64,000 nucleotides of DNA from Maricaulis sp047308265 (GTDB lineage: Bacteria > Pseudomonadota > Alphaproteobacteria > Caulobacterales > Maricaulaceae), in assembly GCF_047308265.1 (NCBI RefSeq), contig NZ_JBKQWY010000007.1, positions 275,392-339,391 on the forward strand, read 5' to 3'. Position 1 is the stretch's first letter. Each line of letters opens with the position of its first letter. The translations under genes and the position numbers were made by a program. Below, one piece after another: positions 42,051 to 51,090 of the stretch. Under the pieces are notes generated by a model. It worked only from the letters and a program-made list of their open reading frames with translations, had not been told where the DNA came from and ran no database searches.

Positions 42051-44123
42051 ATGTCCGAACTTCTCTTTGAAATCTTCTGCGAAGAAATCCCGGCCGGAAT
42101 GCAGGCCAAGGCTGCCCGCGATCTGGCCGATGGCCTGAGTGCCAAACTGGCTGAAGCGGGTCTTAAGCCTGATGGTGTGCAGCACTGGGTCGGGGCGCGT
42201 CGGCTGGGTGTCGCCATGACCGGACTGCCGGCCAAGGCCGAGGATGTTCGCGAAGAGCGCAAGGGGCCGCGTGTCGGAGCACCGGACCGGGCGGTGGAAG
42301 GCTTTTTGCGCGGTGCCGGGCTCGACAGCCTGGACCAGTGTGAGCAACGCGAGGACAAAAAGGGCGCCTTCTGGGTGGCCCTGATCGACAAGCCGGGCCG
42401 GGCGACAACCGAGGTTTTGCGCGAGGCGGTCCCCGCGATTATCCAGGGGTTCCACTGGCCTAAATCCATGAAGATCGGCGAGGGCGATAAGGCTCAACGC
42501 TGGGTCCGTCCGATCCAGCGGCTGGTGTGTGTCTATGCCGGTGATGTTGTGCCGGTCGAGGTGTTCGGCCTGGTCGCGTCCAATATCACCGAGGGGCATC
42601 GTGTCCACGGGCGTGGCCCGTTCGAGGTCATAAGTTTGGCCGACTACACGGCGAAGCTGGAAGGCGAGGGTCATGTGGTGCTCGAGGCCGAGGCCCGTAA
42701 ACGTCTGATTATGGACGGCGCGACCCGGGCCTGTGCCGATGCGGGTCTGGAACTGGTCGAGGATCAGGGTCTGCTCAACGAGGTGTGTGGCCTGGTGGAG
42801 TGGCCGGTGCCGGTTCTGGGTGAGATGGATCCGGACTTCCTGGATCTTCCGCCGGAAGTCATCACTTTGACCATGAAGACGCACCAGAAATATTTCGCCG
42901 TGCGCGACCCGAAGACCAGCAAGCTTTCGGCTCACTTTGTGACGGTGGCCAACCAGGACGCGCCCGATGGCGGCAAGGCCATCGCGGCGGGGAATTCCCG
43001 GGTGCTCTCGGCGCGCCTGTCCGATGCCCGCCATTTCTGGGACAATGACCGCAAGGCGCCGCTCTCACAGATGGTGGACCAGCTCTCCAAGATCACCTTC
43101 CACGAAAAACTGGGCACAGTGGCGGATCGGCTGCCACGTTACCAAGGGCTCATCCGGGGTTTGAGCTCCTATCTCAACGTCGATGCCACTCAGGCCTGTC
43201 GTGCTGCTGAGTTGGCGAAGGCGGATCTCGTCTCCGAGATGGTCTATGAATTCCCTGAACTCCAGGGGGCGATGGGGCGGTATTACGCGCTGGAGCAGGG
43301 CGAGGACGCCGCTGTCGCCGACGCCATCAAGGCGCATTACAAACCTCAGGGCCCGTCTGACACCGTCCCGGTCGAGCCGGTCTCGGCCGCCGTGGCCCTG
43401 GCCGACAAGCTGGACACGTTGGTGGGTTTCTGGGCGATCGACGAAAAACCGACCGGCTCGAAAGACCCGTTTGCGCTGCGGCGTGCAGCGTTGGGCGTAA
43501 TCCGGATTCTGCTGTCGACAGATGCGCGTGTCCCGTTCAAGGCGGTTCTGGGGAGTGCGATTCAGCTCTTTCGAAAACAACTGGGCCAAAATTTCGGCTC
43601 CGGGTTCAATGAAGATGATCTTCTCGCCTTCTTCGCTGACCGCCTCAAAGTTCATCTCCGCGATGAGGGCATCCGCCATGATGTCATCGATGCGGTCTTT
43701 GCGCTGGGGGATGATGACCTCGTTCGTGTGACCGCACGCTCCCGCGCCCTGCAGGCCTTCCTCGATACCGAGGATGGCACCGCGCTTTTGGCCGGGTTTA
43801 AACGCGCCACCAATATTCTCAACAAGACCGAGAACATGCCCGAGGGGCATCACGATCCGGCTGCGGCGGTCGAGGCGGCCGAAACCGGCTTGATGACGGC
43901 CCTGGCCGAAGCGGGTCCGAAAGCCAAAACCGCTCTGGATACGGAAGATTTCACAGCGGCCATGGCGGCACTTGCCCAGCTTCGGGCGCCCATTGATGAA
44001 TTTTTTGAAGCGGTTACCGTTAACAGTGATGACGACATGTTGCGGCGCAACAGACTTCTTCTATTGTCCGACATCCGTAAGGCCATTTCCGGCGTCGCCG
44101 AATTCTCGCGACTCGATGGATAG
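42051..44123 (+). CDS. glyS: Glycyl-tRNA synthetase beta subunit
   Basis: The 690-residue beta subunit, which binds tRNA. It begins SELLFEIFCEEIPAGMQ and contains KGPRVGAPDRAVEGF, KSMKIGEG, RWVRPIQRLV and the C-terminal anticodon-binding region ending in the LLLLSDIRKAISGVAEFSRL segment (read in parts). I start at ATG 42051, the usual first residue of homologues; an in-frame ATG at 42039 lies four codons earlier. It follows the GFA gene by about 60 bases. Confidence 0.97.
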   Translation: MSELLFEIFCEEIPAGMQAKAARDLADGLSAKLAEAGLKPDGVQHWVGARRLGVAMTGLPAKAEDVREERKGPRVGAPDRAVEGFLRGAGLDSLDQCEQREDKKGAFWVALIDKPGRATTEVLREAVPAIIQGFHWPKSMKIGEGDKAQRWVRPIQRLVCVYAGDVVPVEVFGLVASNITEGHRVHGRGPFEVISLADYTAKLEGEGHVVLEAEARKRLIMDGATRACADAGLELVEDQGLLNEVCGLVEWPVPVLGEMDPDFLDLPPEVITLTMKTHQKYFAVRDPKTSKLSAHFVTVANQDAPDGGKAIAAGNSRVLSARLSDARHFWDNDRKAPLSQMVDQLSKITFHEKLGTVADRLPRYQGLIRGLSSYLNVDATQACRAAELAKADLVSEMVYEFPELQGAMGRYYALEQGEDAAVADAIKAHYKPQGPSDTVPVEPVSAAVALADKLDTLVGFWAIDEKPTGSKDPFALRRAALGVIRILLSTDARVPFKAVLGSAIQLFRKQLGQNFGSGFNEDDLLAFFADRLKVHLRDEGIRHDVIDAVFALGDDDLVRVTARSRALQAFLDTEDGTALLAGFKRATNILNKTENMPEGHHDPAAAVEAAETGLMTALAEAGPKAKTALDTEDFTAAMAALAQLRAPIDEFFEAVTVNSDDDMLRRNRLLLLSDIRKAISGVAEFSRLDG

Positions 44124-44162
44124 TGGCCGCACACGGATCTCGAATGCCAGCAGGGGGCGGAC

Positions 44163-46850
44163 ATGAGTGCGGATGTGATGGCTGAAATGAAATGGGTCTA
44201 CACCTTCGGCGGTGGCGATAGTGAAGGCGAAGCCGGCATGCGCGAGCTGCTGGGCGGCAAGGGTGCCAATCTGGCCGAGATGGCCAAGCTGGGCCTGCCG
44301 GTCCCGCCGGGCTTCACCATTACGACCGAGGTCTGCAACGCCTTTTATGCGAATAATCGCAACTATCCGGAGACGCTGACGGCCCAGGTGGAAGCCGCAC
44401 TGGCGGCACTGGAAGCCAAGGTGGAGAAGTCATTCGGCGACGCGACCAATCCGCTTTTGGTCTCCGTGCGGTCCGGGGCGCGGGCCTCCATGCCCGGCAT
44501 GATGGATACGGTGCTTAATCTGGGTCTCAATGACGAGACCGCTGAAGGCCTGGCACAGCTCTCCGGTGATCGTCGGTTTGCCTATGACAGCTATCGCCGC
44601 TTCATCCAGATGTATTCCGACGTCGTGCTGGGGCTCGACCATGCGGTCTTTGAAGACATTCTGGAGACCTTCAAAGACGAGAATGACTATTCCCTCGACA
44701 CCGATCTGACGGCCGAGGACTGGGAAGTCATCGTCAAGGAATTCAAGGAAGCCGCGGCCCGCGAGCTGGGTCGCGATTTCCCGTCAGACCCGCGCGAACA
44801 ATTGTGGGGCGCCATCGGCGCGGTCTTCTCCAGCTGGATGAATGACCGGGCCAATACCTATCGACGCCTGCACGACATCCCCGAAAGCTGGGGCACGGCC
44901 GTCAACGTCCAGGCCATGGTGTTCGGCAATATGGGGGAAACCTCGGCAACGGGTGTGGCCTTCACGCGGGACCCGTCGACCGGGGATACCGGTTACTACG
45001 GTGAGTTTCTCGTCAACGCACAGGGCGAAGACGTGGTTGCGGGTATTCGTACACCGCAATGCCTGACCGAGGACATGCGCGAGCGCATGGGAGACCCGGC
45101 GCCGTCGATGGAACAGGCCATGCCGGAGAGTTTTGCCGAACTGTCGCGCGTATTCGATCAGCTCGAACGCCATTATCGCGACATGCAGGATATCGAGTTC
45201 ACGGTGGAGCGCGGTCGCCTGTGGATGCTGCAGACCCGCAACGGTAAGCGGACGGCCAAGGCCGCCCTCAAGATCGCTGTGGACATGGCCGAGGAAGGCC
45301 TGATCACGGAAGAGGAAGCCGTGATGCGTGTGGATCCGGCCCAGCTGGACCAGTTGCTGCACCCCACGCTTGATCCGGATGCGCCGCGTGATGTGCTGAC
45401 CAGCGGTCTACCGGCTTCGCCGGGTGCCGCCTGCGGCATCGCCGTGTTTGATGCAGACGAAGCCGAAAGCCGGGCCAGCCATGGCGAAAAAGTCATTCTC
45501 GTTCGGGTGGAGACCTCGCCGGAAGACATTCACGGCATGCACGCCGCTGAAGGTATTGTCACCGCGCGTGGCGGTATGACCTCTCACGCGGCTGTGGTTG
45601 CTCGCGGCATGGGCCGCCCCTGTGTATCCGGTGCCGGTTCCATCAAGATCGATTATGCGGCCAAGACGTTTACGGTCGCGGGCCGCACGGTGAAAGATGG
45701 CGACATCCTCACAGTGGATGGCTCTACAGGCCAGGTTCTGCTGGGCGCTGCGAAAATGATCCAGCCCGAGCTGACCGGTGATTTCGCCACTCTGATGGGC
45801 TGGGCTGACAAGTCCCGTCGCATGAAAGTGCGCACCAATGCCGAGACCCCTGCGGATGCGAAGACCGCAGTGGAGTTTGGCGCGGAAGGTATCGGCCTGT
45901 GCCGGACCGAGCACATGTTCTTTGAAGCCGACCGGATCGCCGCCGTGCGCGAAATGATCCTGTCGGACAGCCAGGATGGCCGGGTGACAGCGCTCGACAA
46001 AATCCTGCCGATGCAGCGCGATGATTTCGCCGAGATCTTCCGCATTATGGGCGAGCGCCCGTGCACGATCCGTCTCTTGGACCCACCCCTGCATGAATTC
46101 CTGCCGCATACGGCCGAGGATGTTGCAGACGTTGCGGCCGCCACCGGCCTGCCCGCTGCCGAGCTTCTCGCCCGTGCAGCCGATCTATCGGAAAGCAATC
46201 CGATGCTGGGCCATCGGGGTTGTCGTCTAGGAATCACCTATCCGGAAATCTATGAGATGCAGGCGCGGGCGATTTTCGAGGCCCAGGTGATCGTAGAAAA
46301 GGAAACCGGCGTGCGTCCGGTTGCCGAAGTGATGATCCCGCTGGTGGCCACCGCAGCCGAGCTGGCGATCCTGAAAGCCCGCGTAGCGGGCGTGGCCTCG
46401 GCCGTTGCGGAAGAGACGGGCAAGACACCGGTCTATCTCATCGGTACGATGATCGAACTGCCGCGGGCCGCTCTGCGCGCCGGCGATATCGCTAAGGACG
46501 CTGAATTCTTCTCCTTCGGTACCAATGACCTGACCCAGACGACCTATGGTCTGTCGCGTGATGATGCCGGCAAGTTCCTCGGCGACTATATCGAGGCCGG
46601 AATTTTCGAGAAGGATCCGTTTGTCTCGCTTGACCGTGATGGCGTGGGGGATCTGGTGCAGATTGCCGCAGAACGGGGCCGTGCGACGCGTGATTCGCTC
46701 AAGCTGGGCATTTGTGGTGAGCACGGTGGAGACCCGGCATCGATCCATTTCTGTGAGGAATCAGGGCTGGATTACGTGTCCTGCTCGCCCTATCGGGTTC
46801 CGATTGCACGACTGGCTGCAGCCCAGGCACGTCTGGCCGCCAAATCGTAA
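44163..46850 (+). CDS. ppdK: Pyruvate, phosphate dikinase
   Basis: Interconverts pyruvate + ATP + Pi and PEP + AMP + PPi; by family knowledge it supports gluconeogenesis or PPi-linked glycolysis. The 895-residue protein has the N-terminal ATP-grasp domain (LLGGKGANLAEM at about 30, RSGARASMPGMMDTVLNLGL near 100), the swivelling phosphohistidine domain with the catalytic His in ARGGMTSHAAVVARGMG near 470, and the C-terminal PEP-binding barrel with GLCRTEHMFFE and the catalytic cysteine in GICGEHGGDP near 848. It follows glyS by 39 bases and ends at a hairpin terminator. Confidence 0.98.
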   Translation: MSADVMAEMKWVYTFGGGDSEGEAGMRELLGGKGANLAEMAKLGLPVPPGFTITTEVCNAFYANNRNYPETLTAQVEAALAALEAKVEKSFGDATNPLLVSVRSGARASMPGMMDTVLNLGLNDETAEGLAQLSGDRRFAYDSYRRFIQMYSDVVLGLDHAVFEDILETFKDENDYSLDTDLTAEDWEVIVKEFKEAAARELGRDFPSDPREQLWGAIGAVFSSWMNDRANTYRRLHDIPESWGTAVNVQAMVFGNMGETSATGVAFTRDPSTGDTGYYGEFLVNAQGEDVVAGIRTPQCLTEDMRERMGDPAPSMEQAMPESFAELSRVFDQLERHYRDMQDIEFTVERGRLWMLQTRNGKRTAKAALKIAVDMAEEGLITEEEAVMRVDPAQLDQLLHPTLDPDAPRDVLTSGLPASPGAACGIAVFDADEAESRASHGEKVILVRVETSPEDIHGMHAAEGIVTARGGMTSHAAVVARGMGRPCVSGAGSIKIDYAAKTFTVAGRTVKDGDILTVDGSTGQVLLGAAKMIQPELTGDFATLMGWADKSRRMKVRTNAETPADAKTAVEFGAEGIGLCRTEHMFFEADRIAAVREMILSDSQDGRVTALDKILPMQRDDFAEIFRIMGERPCTIRLLDPPLHEFLPHTAEDVADVAAATGLPAAELLARAADLSESNPMLGHRGCRLGITYPEIYEMQARAIFEAQVIVEKETGVRPVAEVMIPLVATAAELAILKARVAGVASAVAEETGKTPVYLIGTMIELPRAALRAGDIAKDAEFFSFGTNDLTQTTYGLSRDDAGKFLGDYIEAGIFEKDPFVSLDRDGVGDLVQIAAERGRATRDSLKLGICGEHGGDPASIHFCEESGLDYVSCSPYRVPIARLAAAQARLAAKS

Positions 46851-46874
46851 CAATCTGAATCAAATGTTAAATTC

Positions 46875-46905
46875 AAGCCCCGTCTTGCCAGGCGGGGCTT
46901 ATTTC
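46875..46905 (+). terminator. Probable Rho-independent terminator after ppdK
   Basis: An 8-bp stem AAGCCCCG (46875-46882) with CGGGGCTT (46893-46900) encloses a 10-base loop and is followed by ATTTCTTATTTG, a U-rich though interrupted tract. It lies 24 bases past the ppdK stop. Confidence 0.8.
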
Positions 46906-47058
46906 TTATTTGTAACGTCTTGCGGCGCTTGACCTCTATACTCTGGTCAAATAGAGAGACCGGCCGTTTGTCGCCCGCCTGTTGGCCTGACGACAAAGAT
47001 TTATTCATGCAGATGTGGCACAGTTTCTCTACAGGGGACGATTCACATCGGTTCGAGA

Positions 47059-47838
47059 ATGAGCAGAATTGTTCGAATGACGAGCGATATGGCAGAAAAC
47101 CAGGCGACACGGATGGTCACGGTCATCCAGACGCTGACGGCAGGGCTTTTGACCCTGGCGATGGCGCTTGCCCTGGTGTTTGCTGCAGATCGTGCGCGCG
47201 AACAGGATGAGACCCTCGTGTACCAGGCGCTGGCTTTGCGCTATCTGGAACAAGGGGATGTGGATGAGGGATGGGACGCACCACGCGCCCTGCAGGTCGC
47301 CTCGGTCCTCCTTGTGGCGGACCAGGACGGTGTCTCTCTTGAACAGCTCAACGAAGATTATATCCGCACCTTCACCGCTGGGCATTTCCGCATGGCCTCG
47401 CGTGCCCAGGCCGAACTCGATTGCCTAGCGGAAGCGGTCTATTACGAAGCCCGCAGCGAATTGTTTGAAGGTCAGGTGGCTGTAGCCCAGGTGGTGCTCA
47501 ACCGGGTGCGTGATCGCAACTTCCCGAGCACAATCTGTGAAGTGGTCTATCAGGGCTCGGAACGTGTGACAGGCTGCCAGTTCACTTTCACCTGTGACGG
47601 ATCTCTCGATCGCACGCCGCGCGGCCGTTCCTGGCGGCGGGCCCAGATGATTGCGGAACACGTGAATCTAGGATTCGCTCCGGATATGACACGTCGATCG
47701 ACGCATTATCACACGGTCGCTGTTGATCCCTACTGGAATGATTCACTAGTCCGCACGCGCCTGATTGGCACGCATATCTTCTATCGTTGGCCGAGCCGCC
47801 GTGAGCGGGCCGCCGGCATCGTTGATCGCGATACCTGA
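47059..47838 (+). CDS. Cell wall hydrolase (SleB / Hydrolase_2 type)
   Basis: A 259-residue protein with an N-terminal membrane anchor or signal (about residues 22-44) and a C-terminal Hydrolase_2 domain: CLAEAVYYEARSELFEGQ holds the predicted catalytic glutamate, followed by AVAQVVLNRVRDRNFPSTIC and GCQFTFTCDG. SleB-type enzymes are lytic transglycosylases acting on peptidoglycan; in alphaproteobacteria they are likely involved in cell-wall remodelling. Start at ATG 47059 (MSRIVRM); ATG 47080 is possible. It converges on the GST gene. Confidence 0.9.
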   Translation: MSRIVRMTSDMAENQATRMVTVIQTLTAGLLTLAMALALVFAADRAREQDETLVYQALALRYLEQGDVDEGWDAPRALQVASVLLVADQDGVSLEQLNEDYIRTFTAGHFRMASRAQAELDCLAEAVYYEARSELFEGQVAVAQVVLNRVRDRNFPSTICEVVYQGSERVTGCQFTFTCDGSLDRTPRGRSWRRAQMIAEHVNLGFAPDMTRRSTHYHTVAVDPYWNDSLVRTRLIGTHIFYRWPSRRERAAGIVDRDT

Positions 47839-47863
47839 CGACCTGCCCTGTTCTACCTTAGGC

Positions 47864-48487
47864 TCAGGCTTCGGCCGGGAGCGGTGGCATGGCCTTGGCG
47901 AAGGCCTCAATTTTCATCAAACGGTTCAGCCAGGCTGTGATGGCGGGTGTTTGTGGCAGGGCATTGGCCAGCGCCAGATGGGTGACCGTGGCTCCGAGGG
48001 CCAGATCGGCGATCGTGGGGGTCTCCGTGCCCGCGATCCAGGGGCGATAAGCCAGACGGTTCTCCAGACGCGGGATCAGGACCTCCAGAGTCGTATGTCC
48101 GCGTGCGGCGGCGTCCATATCTCCGTCTTCACCCAGAAACACGGTGTTGAGTACGACGTCGGAAACCGGTGGCCCAAGCCGTGTCTGACACCATTCCAGC
48201 CATTGCTCGGTCGCCGCGTGCAGGGTCGGGTCATTGGGGTACCAGGTTTCGAGGGCATGGCGGGTGCACAGCCAGCGCAGGATGGCATTGGATTCCGTGA
48301 TGACCAATTCCTGGTCGACCAGGACCGGAACGGCATGATCCGGATTGATGGCCCGAAAACTGTCAGAGAGCTGCTCGCCCTTGTCGAGGGCAATATGGAT
48401 GGTTCGATATTCCAGTCCGGCAGCCTCCAGCAGGGCCACGACACGGCGTGCGTGCTGGGAAAACGGGTATGTGTAAAGCGTATACAT
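47864..48487 (-). CDS. Glutathione S-transferase family protein
   Basis: A 207-residue cytosolic GST. The N-terminal thioredoxin-like domain has LYTYPFSQHARRVVALLEAA (in parts), the cis-proline in HAVPVLVDQ and the glutathione-contacting ESNAILRWL; the C-terminal helical domain has TIADLALGATVTHLALAN with the N-capping box S/T-x-x-D. The catalytic residue is probably the serine of PFSQ. The substrate is unknown. The ATG at 48487 follows AGGAG; a longer frame to 48544 is not needed. Confidence 0.92.
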   Translation of the reverse strand: MYTLYTYPFSQHARRVVALLEAAGLEYRTIHIALDKGEQLSDSFRAINPDHAVPVLVDQELVITESNAILRWLCTRHALETWYPNDPTLHAATEQWLEWCQTRLGPPVSDVVLNTVFLGEDGDMDAAARGHTTLEVLIPRLENRLAYRPWIAGTETPTIADLALGATVTHLALANALPQTPAITAWLNRLMKIEAFAKAMPPLPAEA

Positions 48488-48690
48488 CACGGATCTCCTG
48501 AGCGCCCCATACCGGCTGGGGCGTGAGAACATGGTATAAGACACCCCTCCTGACAGCCTGGCGTCAGGACGATCACGTGTTCACGCGACTGTGAAATTGC
48601 AGCTCGCAATCCGGCTTGCACAATGAATGTTAAAGGTTTTCGGCAAAACTCGGTTAAGTATGTGTGGCCCTTCGGCCGGACGGAGCCTTG

Positions 48691-49569
48691 ATGACGACGA
48701 AAATTCCCGATCGCCTGTGGCTGTGCATGAGCGACAGCAACCGGACGCGGACCCTGTCCCGTGCCCTGGCGAAAGGGGGTGGGTATACAGTCTATATGGG
48801 GCCGACCCTGGATGAAGAGGGTCCGGTGGGGCTTGTGGTCTGTGATGATCGCAACTCACCGCGCCTGCCCGATGCGCGACGCAATGCGGCTCCGAACCAG
48901 AAAGTCTTGCTGGTCACGGGCGGGGGTGCACGTCTGCCGGCGGCAGATTTCTATCTCGACCATGATACCGATGCGGGTGTGCTCTTTAATGTGATCGAGG
49001 GCATGCGCTTTCTGCGCGATTACGAGATGACGTTGGCCGAACTGCAAAAGGTGCAACTGGCCTCGGTTACCAGCCTGGTCCAGGCCGAATTCTCTGTTTC
49101 AACCGTCGAAGAGGCACGGGATCTGGCTCTTATGCTGGCGCAGATTTGTCCGCAGCCCTCGCACGTGGCCGTTGGTCTATATGTCTTGCTCACCAACGCG
49201 ATCGAGCACGGGAATTTGGAAATCGACCCGGCCGAGAAAACCCAGGCCCTGGCCGAAGGGAAATGGCGGCGGTATCTGAAGACCCGCCAGGACGACCGAC
49301 AGTTTGCAGGTCGCGAGGTCCGGGTGAAATTTCAGCGGGGAGGGCGTGTCCTGTCCCTTCTGATCCAGGATGATGGACTGGGCATCGACCCGGAGATGGC
49401 CGAACGTGCCGACCCCACTCGCAATACCTATCGCGGCAAGGGCGTTAAAATGGCGCGCTCCCTGGGTTTCTCCCAGCTGCGCTATCTGGGCGTGGGCAAT
49501 ATGATTGAAGCGACCTTATTGCTCAAACCACCCCAAATGGAAGACGTCCGGCGTAGCGCTGCGGTTTAG
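48691..49569 (+). CDS. ATPase of the histidine-kinase/RsbW type with degenerate receiver-like N-terminus
   Basis: A 292-residue soluble protein. The C-terminal half has GHKL ATPase boxes: LLTNAIEHGNLEI (N box), IQDDGLGIDPEM (G1) and YRGKGVKMARSLGF (G2), the pattern of anti-sigma/serine-kinase-like ATPases. The first 110 residues look like a receiver without its phospho-site (LWLCMSDSNRTRTLSRAL, VVCDDRN, KVLLVTGGG). No phosphoacceptor histidine is seen, so it is unlikely to be a normal sensor kinase. It may bind and switch a partner such as a sigma or anti-sigma protein. ATG 48691 is chosen over GTG 48664 because CGGAG sits upstream. Confidence 0.85.
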   Translation: MTTKIPDRLWLCMSDSNRTRTLSRALAKGGGYTVYMGPTLDEEGPVGLVVCDDRNSPRLPDARRNAAPNQKVLLVTGGGARLPAADFYLDHDTDAGVLFNVIEGMRFLRDYEMTLAELQKVQLASVTSLVQAEFSVSTVEEARDLALMLAQICPQPSHVAVGLYVLLTNAIEHGNLEIDPAEKTQALAEGKWRRYLKTRQDDRQFAGREVRVKFQRGGRVLSLLIQDDGLGIDPEMAERADPTRNTYRGKGVKMARSLGFSQLRYLGVGNMIEATLLLKPPQMEDVRRSAAV

Positions 49570-49662
49570 CCTTCCAAGCTGAATGCCCGGTGAACCGCGG
49601 GCTCAGTCTTCAATCAGATCACGCGCATTAGTCTGGCTCCAACATTTGAGTTGGAGGAAGCC

Positions 49663-50280
49663 ATGACCTCATTGCCTAACCAAATCCTGTTGCCCGCCCT
49701 GGCGGCAGTGACTGCGTTGACAGCGGCTGTTCCGGCAGCGGCCCAGAATAATCCCTGGCGCCCGGCTGAATTGATGCGCGAGCCAGAATACCGGTCCCTG
49801 CATCGCGGAACCTGCATGCTCGATATCGAAGCCACGGAAGTGGGCGGACGGGCTGTGGCCTCCGTGGCAGGTCATCTCAGCGGTTGGTACGAACTTCGTG
49901 TCCGTGAACGTGTCACCGGCAATCGCACAGTGATCAATCTGTCGGGCGAGTTCAGCGGCAATGGCTCTCGGCCGACCGTTCTGACCCAGAATTATTTCCT
50001 GCACACGGAACCATTGCGCCCGGGCATAGGCGCAAATGGCCAGGTCCTGCCTCCGCAGGGCGGTTGGTCGGCAGTCTATCGCGGTCGTCTCCGGGTGTTT
50101 GATGCCCGAGGTGATCTGATCTGTGATCTGCGTGAAGTTGACGTACGACCCGCGCGAACCGGGTGGAACCCGGATGCCTGGACGTCCAATGGCGGCTATC
50201 TGCGCCAGGTGACACCCGGCATGCAGCAACCCCGGCGGTCATCACGTCACCTGACACCGTCCAGCCGGCGTCAATTCTAG
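49663..50280 (+). CDS. Secreted CsgH-like protein (curli chaperone type)
   Basis: A 205-residue protein with a signal sequence (cleavage after AAA near residue 28). The mature part begins with a cysteine in GTCMLDIEATEVGG, continues GWYELRVRERVTG and ends RLRVFDARGDLICDLREV, the strand order and cysteine pair of CsgH, the alphaproteobacterial curli chaperone; it is longer than typical CsgH and has a basic, serine-rich tail. It lies directly upstream of the curlin gene with a terminator between. GGAGG precedes the ATG at 49663. The label rests on pattern resemblance. Confidence 0.7.
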   Translation: MTSLPNQILLPALAAVTALTAAVPAAAQNNPWRPAELMREPEYRSLHRGTCMLDIEATEVGGRAVASVAGHLSGWYELRVRERVTGNRTVINLSGEFSGNGSRPTVLTQNYFLHTEPLRPGIGANGQVLPPQGGWSAVYRGRLRVFDARGDLICDLREVDVRPARTGWNPDAWTSNGGYLRQVTPGMQQPRRSSRHLTPSSRRQF

Positions 50281-50318
50281 GCCTTTCCTGTACACACTCG
50301 ATCGATCTCCCCGACCTG

Positions 50319-50345
50319 GCCCGGACCTTTGTGTCCGGGCTTTTT
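50319..50345 (+). terminator. Rho-independent terminator between the CsgH-like and curlin genes
   Basis: An 8-bp perfect stem GCCCGGAC (50319-50326) with GTCCGGGC (50333-50340), a 6-base loop and five T (50341-50345). It ends the first curli-cluster transcript, so the curlin gene needs its own promoter in 50346-50487, an A/T-richer stretch. Confidence 0.95.
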
Positions 50346-50487
50346 GTGTTTGAAATCAAATATTTGAAATCGTTCATCTAGCTGTATCAATGATGAACGC
50401 AGGCCTCAGGAACAGCTCATGGCCACCGCGCTAGAACGGTTATGCCAACGATGCATTGGGTGTCGGGCACAAAACATGGAGTTCAAG

Positions 50488-51000
50488 ATGAAAATGCGTT
50501 TTGTTCTGGCCAGCGCCCTGGCGGCGGTTTCCATCCTCGGCACGGTCGGTGCGGCTGAGGCTCAGTCGCGCAATCGCGTGAGTGTCAACCAGTCCGGCTA
50601 TCAAAATGAGCTGGCGGGCCGTCAGGATGGCCACCGCAACCGAATGGTTCTGAGCCAGCGCGGTGATCGCCAGTATATCCGTGTCATCCAGGATGGCGCG
50701 CGCAATGGTACCACGGTCGGTCAACGCGGCCGCTATAACGGCGCGAATATCGACCAGTATGGTCGTCGTAATGACGCTGTTGTCGGTCAGCGTGGCTATA
50801 ACAATTATGGCAGTGCCGTCCAGACCGGGTCTAACAACATCTCCGGCATCTCCCAGCTCGGTCGCAACAATACGGCGCGGACCGACCAGTGGGGTCATAA
50901 CAATGCCGTTGGCGTGATCCAGGTGGGTGACAACAATAATGCCAATGTCCGTCAGACGGGCAATGGCAATGTGTCCCTCATCATCCAGGGTAATCACTAA
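50488..51000 (+). CDS. Curlin (CsgA/CsgB-type amyloid subunit)
   Basis: A 170-residue secreted protein. After a signal sequence (cleavage after AEA-Q near residue 26) come almost seven 22-residue curlin repeats; each has the pattern N-x5-Q-x-G-x2-N-x5-Q-x-G, with the closing glycines at residues 48, 70, 92, 114, 136 and 158, exactly 22 apart. These Gln/Asn ladders stack into the amyloid beta-helix of curli fibres, which serve adhesion and biofilm. The start at ATG 50488 is set by GGAG 6 bases upstream. Secretion genes (csgG, E, F) are not in the window. Confidence 0.93.
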   Translation: MKMRFVLASALAAVSILGTVGAAEAQSRNRVSVNQSGYQNELAGRQDGHRNRMVLSQRGDRQYIRVIQDGARNGTTVGQRGRYNGANIDQYGRRNDAVVGQRGYNNYGSAVQTGSNNISGISQLGRNNTARTDQWGHNNAVGVIQVGDNNNANVRQTGNGNVSLIIQGNH

Positions 51001-51009
51001 TCGCGTATA

Positions 51010-51061
51010 GGGCCCGGATCCCTGCCGGGTCCCGGTTGGGCGGGACGCGTTGTGTCCCGCC
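51010..51061. other. Two GC-rich hairpins between curlin and the second CsgH-like gene
   Basis: The first pairs GGGCCCGG with CCGGGTCCC (51010-51033, one bulge). The second is a perfect 8-bp stem GGCGGGAC/GTCCCGCC (51039-51061) with a 7-base loop. Neither is followed by a T run. Tandem stems after a highly expressed structural gene suggest mRNA 3' protection or partial read-through into the downstream gene; this is inference. Confidence 0.6.
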
Positions 51062-51090
51062 GACCGCCCTGTCCAGACATGGAGAGACTC

